Below are positions 10,349-21,518 of a DNA stretch of 64,000 nucleotides, in pieces. The number at the start of each line of letters is the position of its first letter. Position 1 is the first letter of the stretch. Where the stretch lies: the NCBI GenBank assembly GCA_033060915.1, contig CM065389.1, forward strand, positions 12,926,501 through 12,990,500. Direction: 5' to 3'. Source of the stretch: Euryodendron excelsum (Eukaryota > Streptophyta > Magnoliopsida > Ericales > Pentaphylacaceae). Both the position numbers and the translations under genes were made by a program. The notes beneath the pieces were generated by a model, which saw only the letters and a list, made by a program, of their open reading frames with translations, ran no database searches and was not told where the DNA came from.

Positions 10349-11784
10349 CTAGCTTAGGCGAAAATTTTGTTTCAGATATACACGGACTTCGAGTTCAATA
10401 CCAATTTCATCCAGTTTACGAAACCAAAAAAGAAAAAAGAAATTTATTTCATTTTCCATCGGCTTCAAAAGAATTGATGCTAATTCAGGGCCCAAATTTT
10501 GGTAAATATCATTATCTTCTCATAAGTGGGTTCAGGGCCCATTCCCACATCGGCCGGATGGGCAAATGCGCATTGTTATATAATAAGACAACGTCGGGCC
10601 TGGCGACTCGGCTTGTGCTATTATAGAGGTGGGCTAGCCAACGATCTGACAAATCGAGGGTATGTCTCCATTAAGTGTTCAGTTATTAAGGTCACCTAAA
10701 GCCCACTAGATTAAAAGTGGCCCGGTAGCATGCTAGGAGACTTTATCGGATTAAGGCTTTAAACTAAGAATTTGAGCAAATGGGCGCCACCTCTCATCCT
10801 CAAAAAGCTGAAAATGGCCAATTTTTTTTTTAATCCAATTCAAATTTTGTACAACAACAAAAATAAAATAGAAAATGTTGGGAAATTCTTTTCAATTTAT
10901 TTTTGAAATTTCATGAAGACTGTTGGGGAACTAATTTCATATATAAGGGTTTAGCTATAAGACAATGTATTTATATATTGTAACTATCAAATGTATTGAG
11001 ATTTTATGTTATTTAACTTTATTTTTTGAGCAAAAAATATTTATTAAAACAAATTAGTTACAAGATTTTAACAATTGATTTTTCTTCAAAAAAAAAAGAA
11101 AGAAAAACTACTTTAATTAATACATCATCTATCATTTATGTTCAATTTGTGTCAATTTTTTTCTTTCTTATTACATGAGTTATGTCAATCACCAAAAGGA
11201 GATTTGAAGGGTTTCGCCAATCAAAGAAGGGTTCTGGCCTTTACAAATATGAATTACACTCTAAGCATTCATAATAAATGTATGTATAATTATAATATAC
11301 TAAGCTAGCGAATTTTTTGTCACTAGGCCTTGATCTGGTGAAGTAAGAAATTTAGGAACCAAAACTACAGTGGCGAGAGAGAGAATCCAAAAGTAAATAA
11401 AATCCCAAAATATTTGTTTCGAAGAAACAAGAATATATTTATCTCATTTTTCATATCCATTTATGGAGTAACATTCTTGTTTTTCCTTTTCTTTTTCTTC
11501 TAACAATAGAAAAGAAGCAAACCCTAATTGCACCTATATATGTCTGTTAAATATTAAGCCTAAGAGAAATTTTCTACTAGGTTAAGAGTTCAGAAATTCA
11601 AAATTAAGATTGCTACACTTTCATAAGTTTGTAATTAGTGTATCTTATAAGATCCATTACACTAAAAAAATAAAGCCATTCCAGCTTGATTAAAATTTTT
11701 TAAAATCTACTCGAAAATTAAATAAATCAAGTTTGAACCTATTTTAAAACTCATTAAAATTTTTAAACCGAAGTGAAACAACCA
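10349..11784. repeat. Gene-free: duplicated flank plus dispersed block R1, copy 2
   Basis: 10500-10800 aligns with 24880-25260 (CATTCCCACATCGGC.GGATGG, ATATAATAAGA and the CCCGG.ATGCTAGGAG words are shared). 10890-11420 is a copy of block R1, closest to 35460-35940. The remainder (11420-11784) holds nothing recognisable. Confidence 0.6.
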
Positions 11785-12484
11785 TGTTAGGGGTAGAAAT
11801 TGAAATACGTAACAGTAATGAAGCTGTTTGGAAGAGGCCAAGCAGGGGTAATCGAACACATGGCTTGGGTGAGCTTTACTAACACCCTGTTCGACCCTGT
11901 TTTTGGTTGGCAAAGCAGAGTACGTGAAAGGAAGGAAGTTAGGTTGATTTGGAGGGCAATTCAGTTAGCAGCAGTTTTGATGTAAACAATAGGGTTTAGG
12001 CTATAAAGATGAATAGTCTGGTGTAAGAAAAGCTATTGAATATTGAATCTCTTGGTGCAAGGTCGGATTCGGCCCCATGAGCATGCTCAAAACCGGACCT
12101 ATGACCCATGAATTGTGGTTATTGGAACCATCCCTCACAGAGAAGTTCAGGATGGTTATTGTAGGGTATAACCACGCCATATTCTGTATATATGTTTGTA
12201 ATACAGATTACGCAAAAGGTATGGTGAAATTTTGAGTCTCTCTCTCTTCTCTTGAAAAGTTCATCCCTCTTGTAAACATAGTGTTAGAGTGCACTTGAGT
12301 GGTGAATAGTGTGAGTATAGTTGGCCCTTTAGAGTTTTGATTGCACTCCACCACAGGTACGTTGCAGGACCTACTCACAAGTTGTACATAGAGCATCTTT
12401 AGGTTTAAAGATCTCGGATCCTCCTTCGGGTTTGACACTCATAAGGTATATTTGAGTTCACTTCCGTATCGTAATTATTCTACA
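11785..12484 (+). mobile_element. Probable copia-type LTR (700 bp) with degenerate primer-binding site
   Basis: The sequence starts TGTTAGGGGT and ends TTATTCTACA (TG...CA), exactly 700 bp. It contains a TATA-like stretch (CTGTATATATG, about 12186) and a CT-rich leader-like region. Directly downstream, TAGTATCAAAAC (12486-12497) matches 9 of 12 bases of the initiator-Met primer-binding site TGGTATCAGAGC; the three mismatches are all G to A. About 350 bp of leader-like sequence follows, with no gag or pol recognised, so the element is truncated. A short coding-like frame at 11800-11985 is inside the LTR and is not a gene. Confidence 0.5.
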
Positions 12485-12889
12485 TTAGTATCAAAACTTT
12501 TGTAACTTGTTCTCATGTTGAGTAGGAAGCATCTCCATGTCTAAGCATGTATATTTGGGCTGTTATGGAGAAATTCGTTTATTTCTTGGTCATTAATGGT
12601 GAAACAAGTACATGACTTTTATTTGGTCCGAAGCAATACCGTGATGTAGCCCACGACATTTTAATAGGATCTGGGAATTTTCGGATCATATTGCTTCTCC
12701 ATTTGAGAAACATTTGAAAAGGAATTTTTTCTGTAAGCGGAACTTTGGCACTTTTGTTCTCCAACTATACATTTTTTCTTGTTCTGTGATCAGTACTTCT
12801 AGAAAGATGACAATTGTTTTTGCCTATTTAAATTATGTGATTTGAAAATTATGGCAATATGAAAATCTATATATTAAATTTCAGCTCAG
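12485..12889 (+). other. Possible retrotransposon leader, truncated
   Basis: This lies between the primer-binding-site-like sequence and the next element. It has no recognisable gag motif and no second LTR in the window. It is either the remaining internal part of the element or unrelated flank. Confidence 0.3.
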
Positions 12890-13765
12890 TCTTTTTCCAA
12901 AGCAAATTGCTTCTCCCATCCCCTGCTTGACACAGCCACCCACTGCAAATTTTGTCCCCGATTTGAATTACCTTTATACTCCTCTTTCTTTTTTAAAATA
13001 ACAAGTTATTTGAACTCCTTCACTTTTATTTTTTTTCAGTTTTATTTAATTTTTATTTAGTTTTTTTTTTTATTAGTTTTGTTTATTTTTTTTAATCAAT
13101 TTTGTTTATTATTTTTTCATCAAATTTTTTTATTTTTTTTCATTTTATATAATTTTTAACATATATAAGAATCTCTTCCTTCCTTTAAATTACCTTCCTA
13201 ACTCGACCCCCCACTTTTTTATATATTTTCGTGTATCTTTTTTTTTTTAGTTTTGTTTAATTTTTATTTAGTTTTTTTTTTTCATTAGTTTTGTTTCTTT
13301 TTTTTTAATAAGTTTTGTTTGTTGTTTTTTCCATCAATTTTTTTTTTGTTTATTTAATTTTTGACACATGTCAAAACCTTCCATTCCTTTTAAATTATCT
13401 CTCTTCAAACTCTTGATAACTCATGACATATGTCAAAACTTCTCTCTCTCTCTCTCTTTAAATTTTTACAAATAATGATTTCTAAAATTTATAATTAAAA
13501 ATAAACAAGAGATTACAAACATATACTAAAAATTTTTTTATTTAAAAAAAAATAAAACTGATAAAAAAATAAGAAAACTGGTTAAAAAAAAAAAACAAAA
13601 CCAATGAAAAAAAAACACAAAAATAACAAAACATATTTAGACTAGAACTAATGAAAAAAAGTGTGCAAAGAGTATAAGAATAAAAGTAATTTAAATTTGG
13701 AGTGAGGCCGGGGAGGGGGTGTGCCAGGGAGGGGGAAAATCACCTCTCTTTTCCAAATGTCTCGT
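12890..13765. mobile_element. Inverted-repeat element with T-rich and A-rich halves
   Basis: The left end (CCCATCCCCTGC...GAATTACCTTTATACTC, about 12917-12981) is approximately the reverse complement of the right end (about 13670-13735, GAGTATAAGAATAAAAGTAA...GGGAGGGGG). The interior runs T-rich then A-rich. The T-rich half contains a diverged internal tandem duplication of about 200 bp (13030-13210 and 13235-13420, shared TTTATTTAATTTTTATTTAG). This fits a non-autonomous transposon or a foldback element; no coding sequence. Confidence 0.45.
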
Positions 13766-15486
13766 AGAGACATTAGCATCCAATGGCTGAAATTGGTTTT
13801 GGTTTCTATTCAAAGGCTGAGATGATTTTTCAACGTATCTTTTTTCTTTGGATTCTCGCTTCAAAACATCGCTTCAGAGATGGTTGAAGTACAATAAATG
13901 CTCTCTTGATCTTTGTCTCGCAACTCAGGCTAGCCCGGGTCTCCAAGCAGTTGAAATGTTAAACTCATTTTCAAAATTTAAAGGTTAAACAGGGAAGATG
14001 TCTCCTTTGGCACGTGGATTTTCTGTCCAACACAATGCTCTCTTGATTTTTGATGTAGCTTTTTTTCTATTTCAAAGTATACGTCTCTTCACTTTATACT
14101 CACAATCTCATTCTTTTTATCTTTCTAAAGCCTACTCACTCCCTCTCACAAGCCACTCTCTCTTCTCTCTCTAGGGCTTTGCTAGGCGCAATCGGGACTG
14201 CCTAGACTTTTTCCTCTCTCTAAGACACAGCAAGGCGAGGACCCATTTTACATAAACATAGGGAAGGGGAGAGGAAGCAGAGACAGACAGCCAAAATCAA
14301 TGAGGCTATGGCCGAACCCACCCCTTCATCCTTTCTTCTCCCTTTGTTCTTTTCCTCTTGTCCTTTTTCTTTCATCTCCATGTATGGTAGAGGTGCTAAT
14401 ATGGTGGAGAAAAGTAAGAGGAAGAAGGAAAGCAAGGAAGGTGGCCTTTTATTTTTTAGAGATGGATTTCAATCTTTTCTCAAGCATCTCATATTCACAA
14501 AGGTTAGGCTTATGTTTGCTCTTTTACGTTTTCTTTAGGCACTATTTGCTCTGTTTTGTTATTTTCTTGATATTGTTTTGATAGTTTTGAAGGCTTTGAA
14601 AAATTTGTTACAGATACTAATATGGGAGTTACTATGGTGCAGCCATGTTGGAGGTTGGTGAGGATATACGTGAGGAGGTGGTCCGGATTGAAAGGAGGGA
14701 TGAGATAGGAAGGGCAGTGGCCACCCCTCCTGCATATATTCTTCACGTTGGTTGTTCAAGTTTGCTACTTCTATAATTTCTATTTGCTTTTATCATTTAT
14801 TTGTTTGGGGTTCACTTTGCTTAATGCATTTATTTATTTTCGGATCAGGTTTACTTTAACTTTTTTCTCAAGCATTTATTTGTTCTATTTTATTATTTTT
14901 TCCTATTATTTCAAACTTTGTAGGTATTTCACCATGACTAGAAGAAGCAGAAGACAAAAAATTTAAAAAGAAATAGCAGAAAGGTACGGCCATGTGGTGG
15001 GTGACGATGCTTCGGTGAAGGATTGGCAGGGATGGAGAAAAATAATGGCTGTGTGAAGGTTTTTGATTTTCTATGTATTTTTATTTCTCTTCTTTTCTTT
15101 TCTTCATTGTTTGGAGAACTTATCTTTATAACTAAAATCTCGCATTGCTCGGAATAAAATCCTACAAAGGATAGGGTTCCTTTTCAAATTTTGCCTATAA
15201 GAAAAACAAACCAAAACCTATCCTGACAGTTCTTCACCTATGGCACTTCTAAGATTGGGACTAGGGAATCATGGTTGCTTTACCTGAAATATAATTCTTC
15301 ATGTTTGGTTAATTGGGTGGAGTCTCTATTCCTATAATAGTTGAGTCATAATAGTCAATCAAAGAAATTTTCGATTTACTCTCTTGAATTAGGCAGCCTA
15401 TCTTAAACGTGAAGTCCTAAGTTAGGGTGGGGTTTATGTACTATTGATTAGAGTTTTGATGTTGAGTAGTATCGTAGTCACAGATA
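13766..15486. other. Left flank of the hAT insertion; no recognised gene
   Basis: Several short overlapping frames occur at 14220-14966 on both strands, but none carries a family motif I recognise. The GC content around 14160-14330 and 14640-14760 is higher than in the surroundings, and pyrimidine-rich blocks (about 14140-14220) are 5' UTR-like, so an unrecognised or decayed gene cannot be excluded. The hAT element is inserted at the right end of this region, and its original continuation is 21998 onward. Confidence 0.35.
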
Positions 15487-15494
15487 ATTACAAG
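15487..15494. repeat. Target-site duplication of the hAT element, left copy
   Basis: The 8-bp ATTACAAG directly abuts the left terminus and is repeated exactly at 21990-21997. Eight bases is the standard hAT duplication length. Confidence 0.92.
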
Positions 15495-15510
15495 TAGGTC
15501 TGTCAATGGG
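15495..15510. repeat. hAT left terminal inverted repeat
   Basis: TAGGTCTGTCAATGGG, paired with the right terminus at 21975-21989. It differs from the right end at one position in the first 12 (T/C at base 5). Confidence 0.88.
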
Positions 15511-16596
15511 CCAAATTTGGACCAGATCTAGAAGATTCAGATCCAGATCTAGTAAATTACAGATCTGAATTTGATGGTTTGAAAATTTCAGATTCAGACC
15601 CGGCCCATTAACAATCAGGTCTGACCTGATTACCTGGCCAGATCTGTTTTTTTTTTTTTTTTTAAAGCTTTGCTTTGATTTGCTATTATTCTACTTTCTA
15701 TTCTAGCATAATTTTTTTTAAACCATAGCAAGATGTAGAAAATGTACATGCCTTTAACTCAGGAATCATGTAAAATTCACATTTGTTTGCAATTTCACTA
15801 GACCAGTCATTTGTAGACTTATCAAGCCAAACTTTAAAATTAACTTAAACTTGGTTTAAAAAACTGACTGAACAACCTATTAAAGAGCCAAATATGAGTC
15901 ACTTAATTTATTTTATAGCTCTAAATAAGGGGTTAAACACTGCATAACGGACTAGGTAGACTGTAGAACTACCAGTCTTTCCAAGATTGGAATAATTCCT
16001 TTAAGGCCCAAGGTAGGTGGAAGGAAACTCATGTGCTCCATTAGTTTATTTTTCCAAATAAATCACAACAAATTTGTATGAAATTAAGGGAAACAAGCTA
16101 AATTAAAGGATCCAAATATGATTGAGAAGTTAGGAGAACTCTTTCAAAAATAGAAAACAACACAATCAGCCATACAAAATTTGATCCTCAGCCAGACAAT
16201 GAACCATAAAACCAGAGTCACTAAACATATGAGAAACCCACTCAGCTCCCAATTGCTGTAAATTTATCATATGCCAACACAGCACAAGCTACCTTGCCTA
16301 CCAGCCATAGAAAGCATTGGCAAAAATATAAAATCCGAAATTTAGCAAGCAGAGATTTTATTTTCTCATAAAGCTATAAAACACACTTGATTCAAGCATA
16401 AGTAAAGACAGTAGGCCTATTCAGCATTTATATAGAAGATACTAGAAATGTCACAGTAGCATCATTTTACTAATATACTACAGACTGAAGTCCAAGAAAA
16501 CAAGATTGGTAAAGAAAACAAGATTGGTAGTCTACAGCCAGAGTAACCTTTGCAATCAGTTATGGATAAGGTAAAGAAACATTAGACAACTTGTTT
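15511..16596. other. hAT internal non-coding region, 3' of the captured fragment
   Basis: 15530-15650 is the subterminal region rich in GATCT words. 15640-16596 contains no frame or motif I recognise. It may include introns or untranslated sequence of the captured gene. Confidence 0.4.
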
Positions 16597-16938
16597 CAGG
16601 GAAACAAGATTGTTCCTAGATAGCTGAAGTCCTTGCCCTTCTTAGAAGCCTAGAAAGTGTACCCAATCAAGGAAGCTACCATAGCTAATGTCAAAATTAA
16701 GGCTTCAAGCATAATTTTTCCTATAAACACCCAATGCAAAAAGATATTAGACAGTATATTGTGAATCATCAAGCAGTCAACATTTCACCATCCAAATTTC
16801 AGAAGTTGGGAAGAAATGACAAACCATCTGTGTTGGCGCAGCTTACACCAACAGTGAGACCCAAGCACAGTGTAAAAAGTCCAAGGATAATCAAGTTCAA
16901 TGGATGACTCTGTTGATACACATACAAGGGCCACAACA
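16597..16938 (-). pseudogene. Captured LIFEGUARD / BI-1-like (TMBIM family) gene fragment: two exons and an intron
   Basis: Exon a (16825-16938) follows a TTGCAG acceptor and reads PLYVYQQSHPLNLIILGLF and TLCLGLTVGVSCANTDG, ending in a GT donor. Exon b (16597-16720) follows a TATAG acceptor and reads KIMLEALILTLAMVASLIGY, then TF, a stop, and ASKKGKDFSYLG. The phase joins correctly across the intron (GAT G|GA AAA). These are consecutive membrane segments of plant LIFEGUARD proteins, multipass relatives of BAX inhibitor-1 that act in endomembranes to restrain cell death. Family members have Trp where this copy has an in-frame TAG (16650-16652), a TGG to TAG change. Homology ends abruptly after about ATCTTGTTT. 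Earlier and later exons are missing. It lies wholly inside the hAT termini and on the transposase strand, so it travels with the transposon. It cannot encode a LIFEGUARD protein. Confidence 0.82.
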
Positions 16939-17243
16939 CTGCAAGTTAATGAGACATAGCTTGCATGTTAGTGTTTAAAACCAGACAAGTAAAGTCAAGA
17001 ACAATTGTGGACAAATTTCTCTTAGGAAAAGGTGCCTGATCACAATTACTACCAACGTCCTACATTACATAATGCTAATTCTTTGGGTGATAGGAGATAA
17101 AACGCAAACTAAGAGTTGGTTGTGCAGAATTGATATAAAAAGAGAGAATAAAACCTGCCACATTCAAATGTGCAGAAGCAGCAAATCAGTTATCCGGTAC
17201 ACTTTCTTCGACATTTGAAAATACCAAAAGAATCACATCTCAG
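16939..17243. other. Spacer between transposase and captured fragment
   Basis: Non-coding stretch of 305 bp. Its left part reads as LIFEGUARD-type intron ending in a TTGCAG acceptor on the minus strand. The joint between transposon and captured sequence must lie here, but I could not fix it. Confidence 0.4.
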
Positions 17244-19244
17244 TTATAATATGCATTTCAAAAAATAACAACAATAAATTACTTCTAGTAAATTCTTACT
17301 TCTATTTTTGTGTGACTCAATCCAGTCATTTGTAGTCACCAAAGCCCCCACAATATTCGGAAGTAAAGATGCACGTGTCTCATCAATCACCCTTCCTCCC
17401 ACACTAAATGCAATCTCTGATGCAATTGTAGTGGCTGGAACAGCTAAAATATCACGGGTCATTCTTGCTAAAATAGGATGTTTAGCACTATTAATCTTCC
17501 ACCAATGTATAATATTAAAATTCTCATTGTTTGGAAAAACCGGTTCCTCCAAATATTGCTCCAATTTTGATTTTTGATAATTGCAAATACTAGAAGCGCG
17601 ATCCCGCATATACCACTCGAAGAAACTAGACAAGCTCTCTTGGTTGGAAGAACTAGAAACTAACTGATTGTTACTTGAGCTACCATCATCAGTAATATGT
17701 TCATAAGAACCCATGGAAGAGGAGAAAGTACCCCTATATTCACTAAATAGATCAATGAAGGCATTTTGGACCCTTTTAACATGCCTTTGAGCATTCTTAC
17801 CATAAATTCTATCATAATAATATTGCACCAAAACCAATTTACACCTTGGATCAAGAACCACAACAATGGCTAACACCAAGTAACAATCTTCCCAATATTT
17901 CTCGAACTTTTCTAACATTGGACCGACCATCAAACGAAGACATTCATGCTCACTAACCTCCCATTCCCTCAAATGGAGTTGAATTAGACATATATCCGGA
18001 AAAAATACATTTGAAGTTGGAAAAGAAGTTCCACTAAAATGAGAGGTAGCTTCATAGAAAATCTTCAAACACCCACTAATGACCTTTGCTATTTCCCATT
18101 CCTCTTTTGAAGGATTGTGCTTATAGTTTTTATCAATTTGCTCTAGGCGAAATAATGCATTTCTCAACCCTATTGCAGCTTCAAGCATCAAGCATGTGGA
18201 GTTCCATCTAATAGGAACATCCATTGGAACCTTTTTCTTACCATGCAATTTGAGTTGATTTACTGCAATATCAAATTTTTGTTTTGCATAAGAAGACTTC
18301 TTTAAATACTTTACACTTTCCCTAACTTCAGAAATGAGATTTCCTATAACTTTCAACCCATCTTGCACAATTAAATTGAGTATGTGTGCATTATATCTCA
18401 CATGAAACAACTCCCCACCTAAAGCTAATATTGATTTGTCACAAAGCCAATCCCGAAGAAGTCTTACCATGACGTCATTGTTTGTCGCATTATCAACCAC
18501 CATTGCAAATAATTTCTTGTCTATGTTCCATTCCAACGCTAAATCTCTAATGAATCTAAACAAAGTCTCTCCATCATGAGGGTGCTCGATGTACTTGTAG
18601 GTAAGAATCTTCTTCTTCAATTCCCAATCATCAGTCACATAATGCGCAATTAAACAAATATTAGCAAAGCTTTGATGATCGGAGGTCCATAAATCAGTCG
18701 TAAGAGTGATTTTACAAGAAAGTCCATCCAAAAATTGATATAACTTGTCATTTTCCATTTGGTAAACATCAAGGACATCCTCCCTAATTGTGTTTCTAAA
18801 GACAAGTTTGAACAATGGCTGAAGATTGTTGCAAAATATCTCAAAAAACTCATGTTCAGCCATGTTAAAGGGGTACTTATGCTTGATTATCATTTTAGCA
18901 AAATCCATATGACCCCTTTCTTGATCAAATTTAAACGTTGCCATCTTAGGAGTAGAGACATTTCTAGAAGCATTTACGTTAAGTTGTTGTAGTACTGGAC
19001 ATCTACTATCTAAATGTTTTAACAAGTGGCTTGTTCCTTTACTACTACCCCAAACAAAGTCTCTCTTACAACGTTTATACCTAGCAACAACTTCTCCACT
19101 AGGTGTTTCAATTTTGTCAAAGTCTTTCCACACTTTGGATGTTGGTTTTCGCCTTTTTGGAAGACCTTGAGTTACCTCCTCACCCAATTCAATAAAATCC
19201 TCAGTCCTACCACTATCAGTAGGTTGAGTAGGATTAATAGACAT
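17244..19244 (-). CDS. hAT transposase (BED zinc finger / RICESLEEPER-like), 666 codons
   Basis: This is the enzyme that cuts and joins hAT element ends in the nucleus. In order: a BED zinc-finger region (about residues 36-83, ending SSKGTSHLLKHLDSRC); the RNase H-like core with TTDLWTS (Asp184) and VVDNATNND (Asp251); a CxxH-like motif HVRYNAHILNLIV (281-293); an RWNST motif (346-350); a DUF4413-like region (LDPRCKL, about 464-470); and the hAT C-terminal dimerisation domain (about 555-645) with WWKINSAKHPILARMTRDIL and ASEIAFSVGGR, Glu610 being the likely third acidic residue. The frame is uninterrupted and near full family length. Two conserved cysteines are Tyr (residues 56 and 284), which may disable the zinc finger and a core motif. 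The last 15-20 residues are not family-like and may be read-through past a lost splice site. The first Met gives a plausible N-terminus. It sits centrally in the hAT element at 15495-21989. Confidence 0.93.
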   Translation of the reverse strand: MSINPTQPTDSGRTEDFIELGEEVTQGLPKRRKPTSKVWKDFDKIETPSGEVVARYKRCKRDFVWGSSKGTSHLLKHLDSRCPVLQQLNVNASRNVSTPKMATFKFDQERGHMDFAKMIIKHKYPFNMAEHEFFEIFCNNLQPLFKLVFRNTIREDVLDVYQMENDKLYQFLDGLSCKITLTTDLWTSDHQSFANICLIAHYVTDDWELKKKILTYKYIEHPHDGETLFRFIRDLALEWNIDKKLFAMVVDNATNNDVMVRLLRDWLCDKSILALGGELFHVRYNAHILNLIVQDGLKVIGNLISEVRESVKYLKKSSYAKQKFDIAVNQLKLHGKKKVPMDVPIRWNSTCLMLEAAIGLRNALFRLEQIDKNYKHNPSKEEWEIAKVISGCLKIFYEATSHFSGTSFPTSNVFFPDICLIQLHLREWEVSEHECLRLMVGPMLEKFEKYWEDCYLVLAIVVVLDPRCKLVLVQYYYDRIYGKNAQRHVKRVQNAFIDLFSEYRGTFSSSMGSYEHITDDGSSSNNQLVSSSSNQESLSSFFEWYMRDRASSICNYQKSKLEQYLEEPVFPNNENFNIIHWWKINSAKHPILARMTRDILAVPATTIASEIAFSVGGRVIDETRASLLPNIVGALVTTNDWIESHKNRSKNLLEVIYCCYFLKCIL

Positions 19245-20688
19245 CCTTCAATATGTCAAATATACACTATAGAAGGCAAACAAATTAAATATCATGTCAA
19301 CAACCATCCATAAACATGAGAATGATTATCTACTGGCATGTTTGGCTCATCCAAAAAATCAACAAAAGAAGAAAACTAAAGGAAACATCCTTTCTTAACC
19401 ACAGAAACAGTTAAATGAGAATAATTCTCTTTAAGCAATGAACTAAATTCTCAACTTCTTCGAAAGCGCTAGGACTTCTTTCCCACCATATGGACCACAA
19501 AACACAATTGAGTATATTAGAGACTGTGAGGTGTAAATACATCTGAATAAACTCTTAAGTATTTCCATGGCCCTGGTGTCTCGTTAAATTTTATATGGGA
19601 TGAGAATTTGTCAATGCTTTTATTCATTTGATAGGATAATATGAATTCATTAGAGATCTCTGTTTACCCTTCTGTCGATATTTTGCTACCGGGAGTGTAA
19701 TCACTTGCTTTAAGATAATTTTATGATTATGAGATAAGTAGAAATTACAAGAGAAAGTTACAGGGGTAGCATCCCAAAGAACCAGCACTTATGATCAACT
19801 AAGAAGGAAAAGTTTGCAGGATTTGAAAGAGCAACTAATTAAAAGAATCCTGGAATCATCATCAAATATGCTTTAAAATAGGTGACAACTATATTAAATT
19901 GTTTATACATTTTAATATCACATTCACTTAATATAACGGCTGAAGCTATTATATACCTTAGTATCTCGTACAGTAGTATCTAGTACTTCTTCATGTTGCA
20001 ATCAAAACATACTTGAGGGATAAAAAAAAGTTCCAAATCAAAACCCAAATAAAATAAAATTCAAGATTTCAATTTAAATGCCAGGTGGTGTTGCCAAACA
20101 ACATTTCACTAACCCATTACCAAAACAAGATGATTTTTTGTATCATGCAGCGCACAAACAATTCTTTTTCTTTCTTCTTTTTTTCTTTTTCTGGTTCAAC
20201 ATGATTGGAAAAGATATGAGCCCTTGTTTCTATGACATTGATTTTCTATCACTTTGGTAGACATAGATATAACCCCTTGTTTGATTCGTAAACAAATTCT
20301 GCTCTCCCCTTTTTTGATTAAAATACTATTATTGGATTTGAAGAGCAATTGCAAAATAAAGGAACCCATCTAATTCTCAAAAGCCTTCATGTTAGAAGCA
20401 AAATAAAGGAAATATGGAGAAAGTAAAATCTAAAGAACAATATTAAAATTAGAAAATGGTTAAACAAAAATACTTTAGATTTTTTTGGCCTGCTTTTGCA
20501 GAAAGAAACCATATAAATACCCGACAATAATTGAACATATCAAATAATGCTCTCAGGGAAATGGGTGAGGTATAGATAAAGAAAAACTAGATTAAAGAAT
20601 AAAAAAAATTGTCTTCACCAAGTTAATGAATACATGCATCAGTGGTACTTCTCACAAAACATTATGACATCTTGCAAGGCACATTGGC

Positions 20689-20750
20689 AGATTTTTTATA
20701 TAATTACATAAGATGACCAGATTTTTTATATAATTACATAAGATGACCAG
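20689..20750. repeat. Two-copy tandem repeat, period 30 bp
   Basis: AGATTTTTTATATAATTACA begins at 20689 and again at 20719, the two units being identical through AGATGACC. A recent duplication inside the hAT element. Confidence 0.9.
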
Positions 20751-21454
20751 GATTCCCAAAATAATAATAACATATGAAGAGAAAAGAGTGCACAAAAATT
20801 CTAGTTGCCCTAATCTAGAACCACATTATCCAAATCAAAGATTCACAGTCAAAGGCACACATCCAGATTCTCAGCCACTCAAGGCATACCTTCAATATTT
20901 AGTTCAAAACCTAAATGCCCAATCCATATCAGAACCAACACTTATCAATGGCCCTCTCATTCCTCAAGAATCACCCTTCTTATGAATAACAATAGTTATT
21001 GAAAACCCACAAACAATTAGTTTGGCACAGAAATTCAAACTAAACACAAAAAAGCCTCCTATTCCTGAATTTTCACCAACACCCAATTGGGCATTAGCCA
21101 GAATGCAATACCTACTGAAGCAAACAAGTAACCCATAATCACAACAGCCATATAGAAAATGAAAGACCCAGAAATAAAAATACCAGTTGGTGAAGAACAT
21201 TCTAGCACAAAAGCTAGCAAGACAAAGCAAAAGAACCCAATTTCTAGATAGAAGTGTCTTAAAATGTGTAAAAAGTATAGGAATAAATTAAATAGAGAAG
21301 TTACATGAGGAGAAAGCTCAACCAGTCAACAGAGACCCAGGGAAGAAAAAGAAGCATTAAAATCCAGCATCTAATGAGGGGCTTCAAATGAATTCCCTGT
21401 TTCTCATTCTCTCGCTCCTCTGCTAATGTATAGGAGAGAGAAGACCCATTAACC

Positions 21455-21460
<6 letters not shown>

Positions 21461-21514
<54 letters not shown>
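21461..21514. repeat. (TC)n microsatellite, 54 bp
   Basis: An uninterrupted TC run (GA on the transposase strand), near the hAT leader exon. It produces an artificial Arg-Glu repeat in one reading frame. Confidence 0.95.

Positions 21515-21518
<4 letters not shown>

Noticed and set aside
14220..14966. Several overlapping small frames on both strands
   Set aside because: None has a recognisable domain and they contradict one another in strand and frame. The region is described as unassigned flank.
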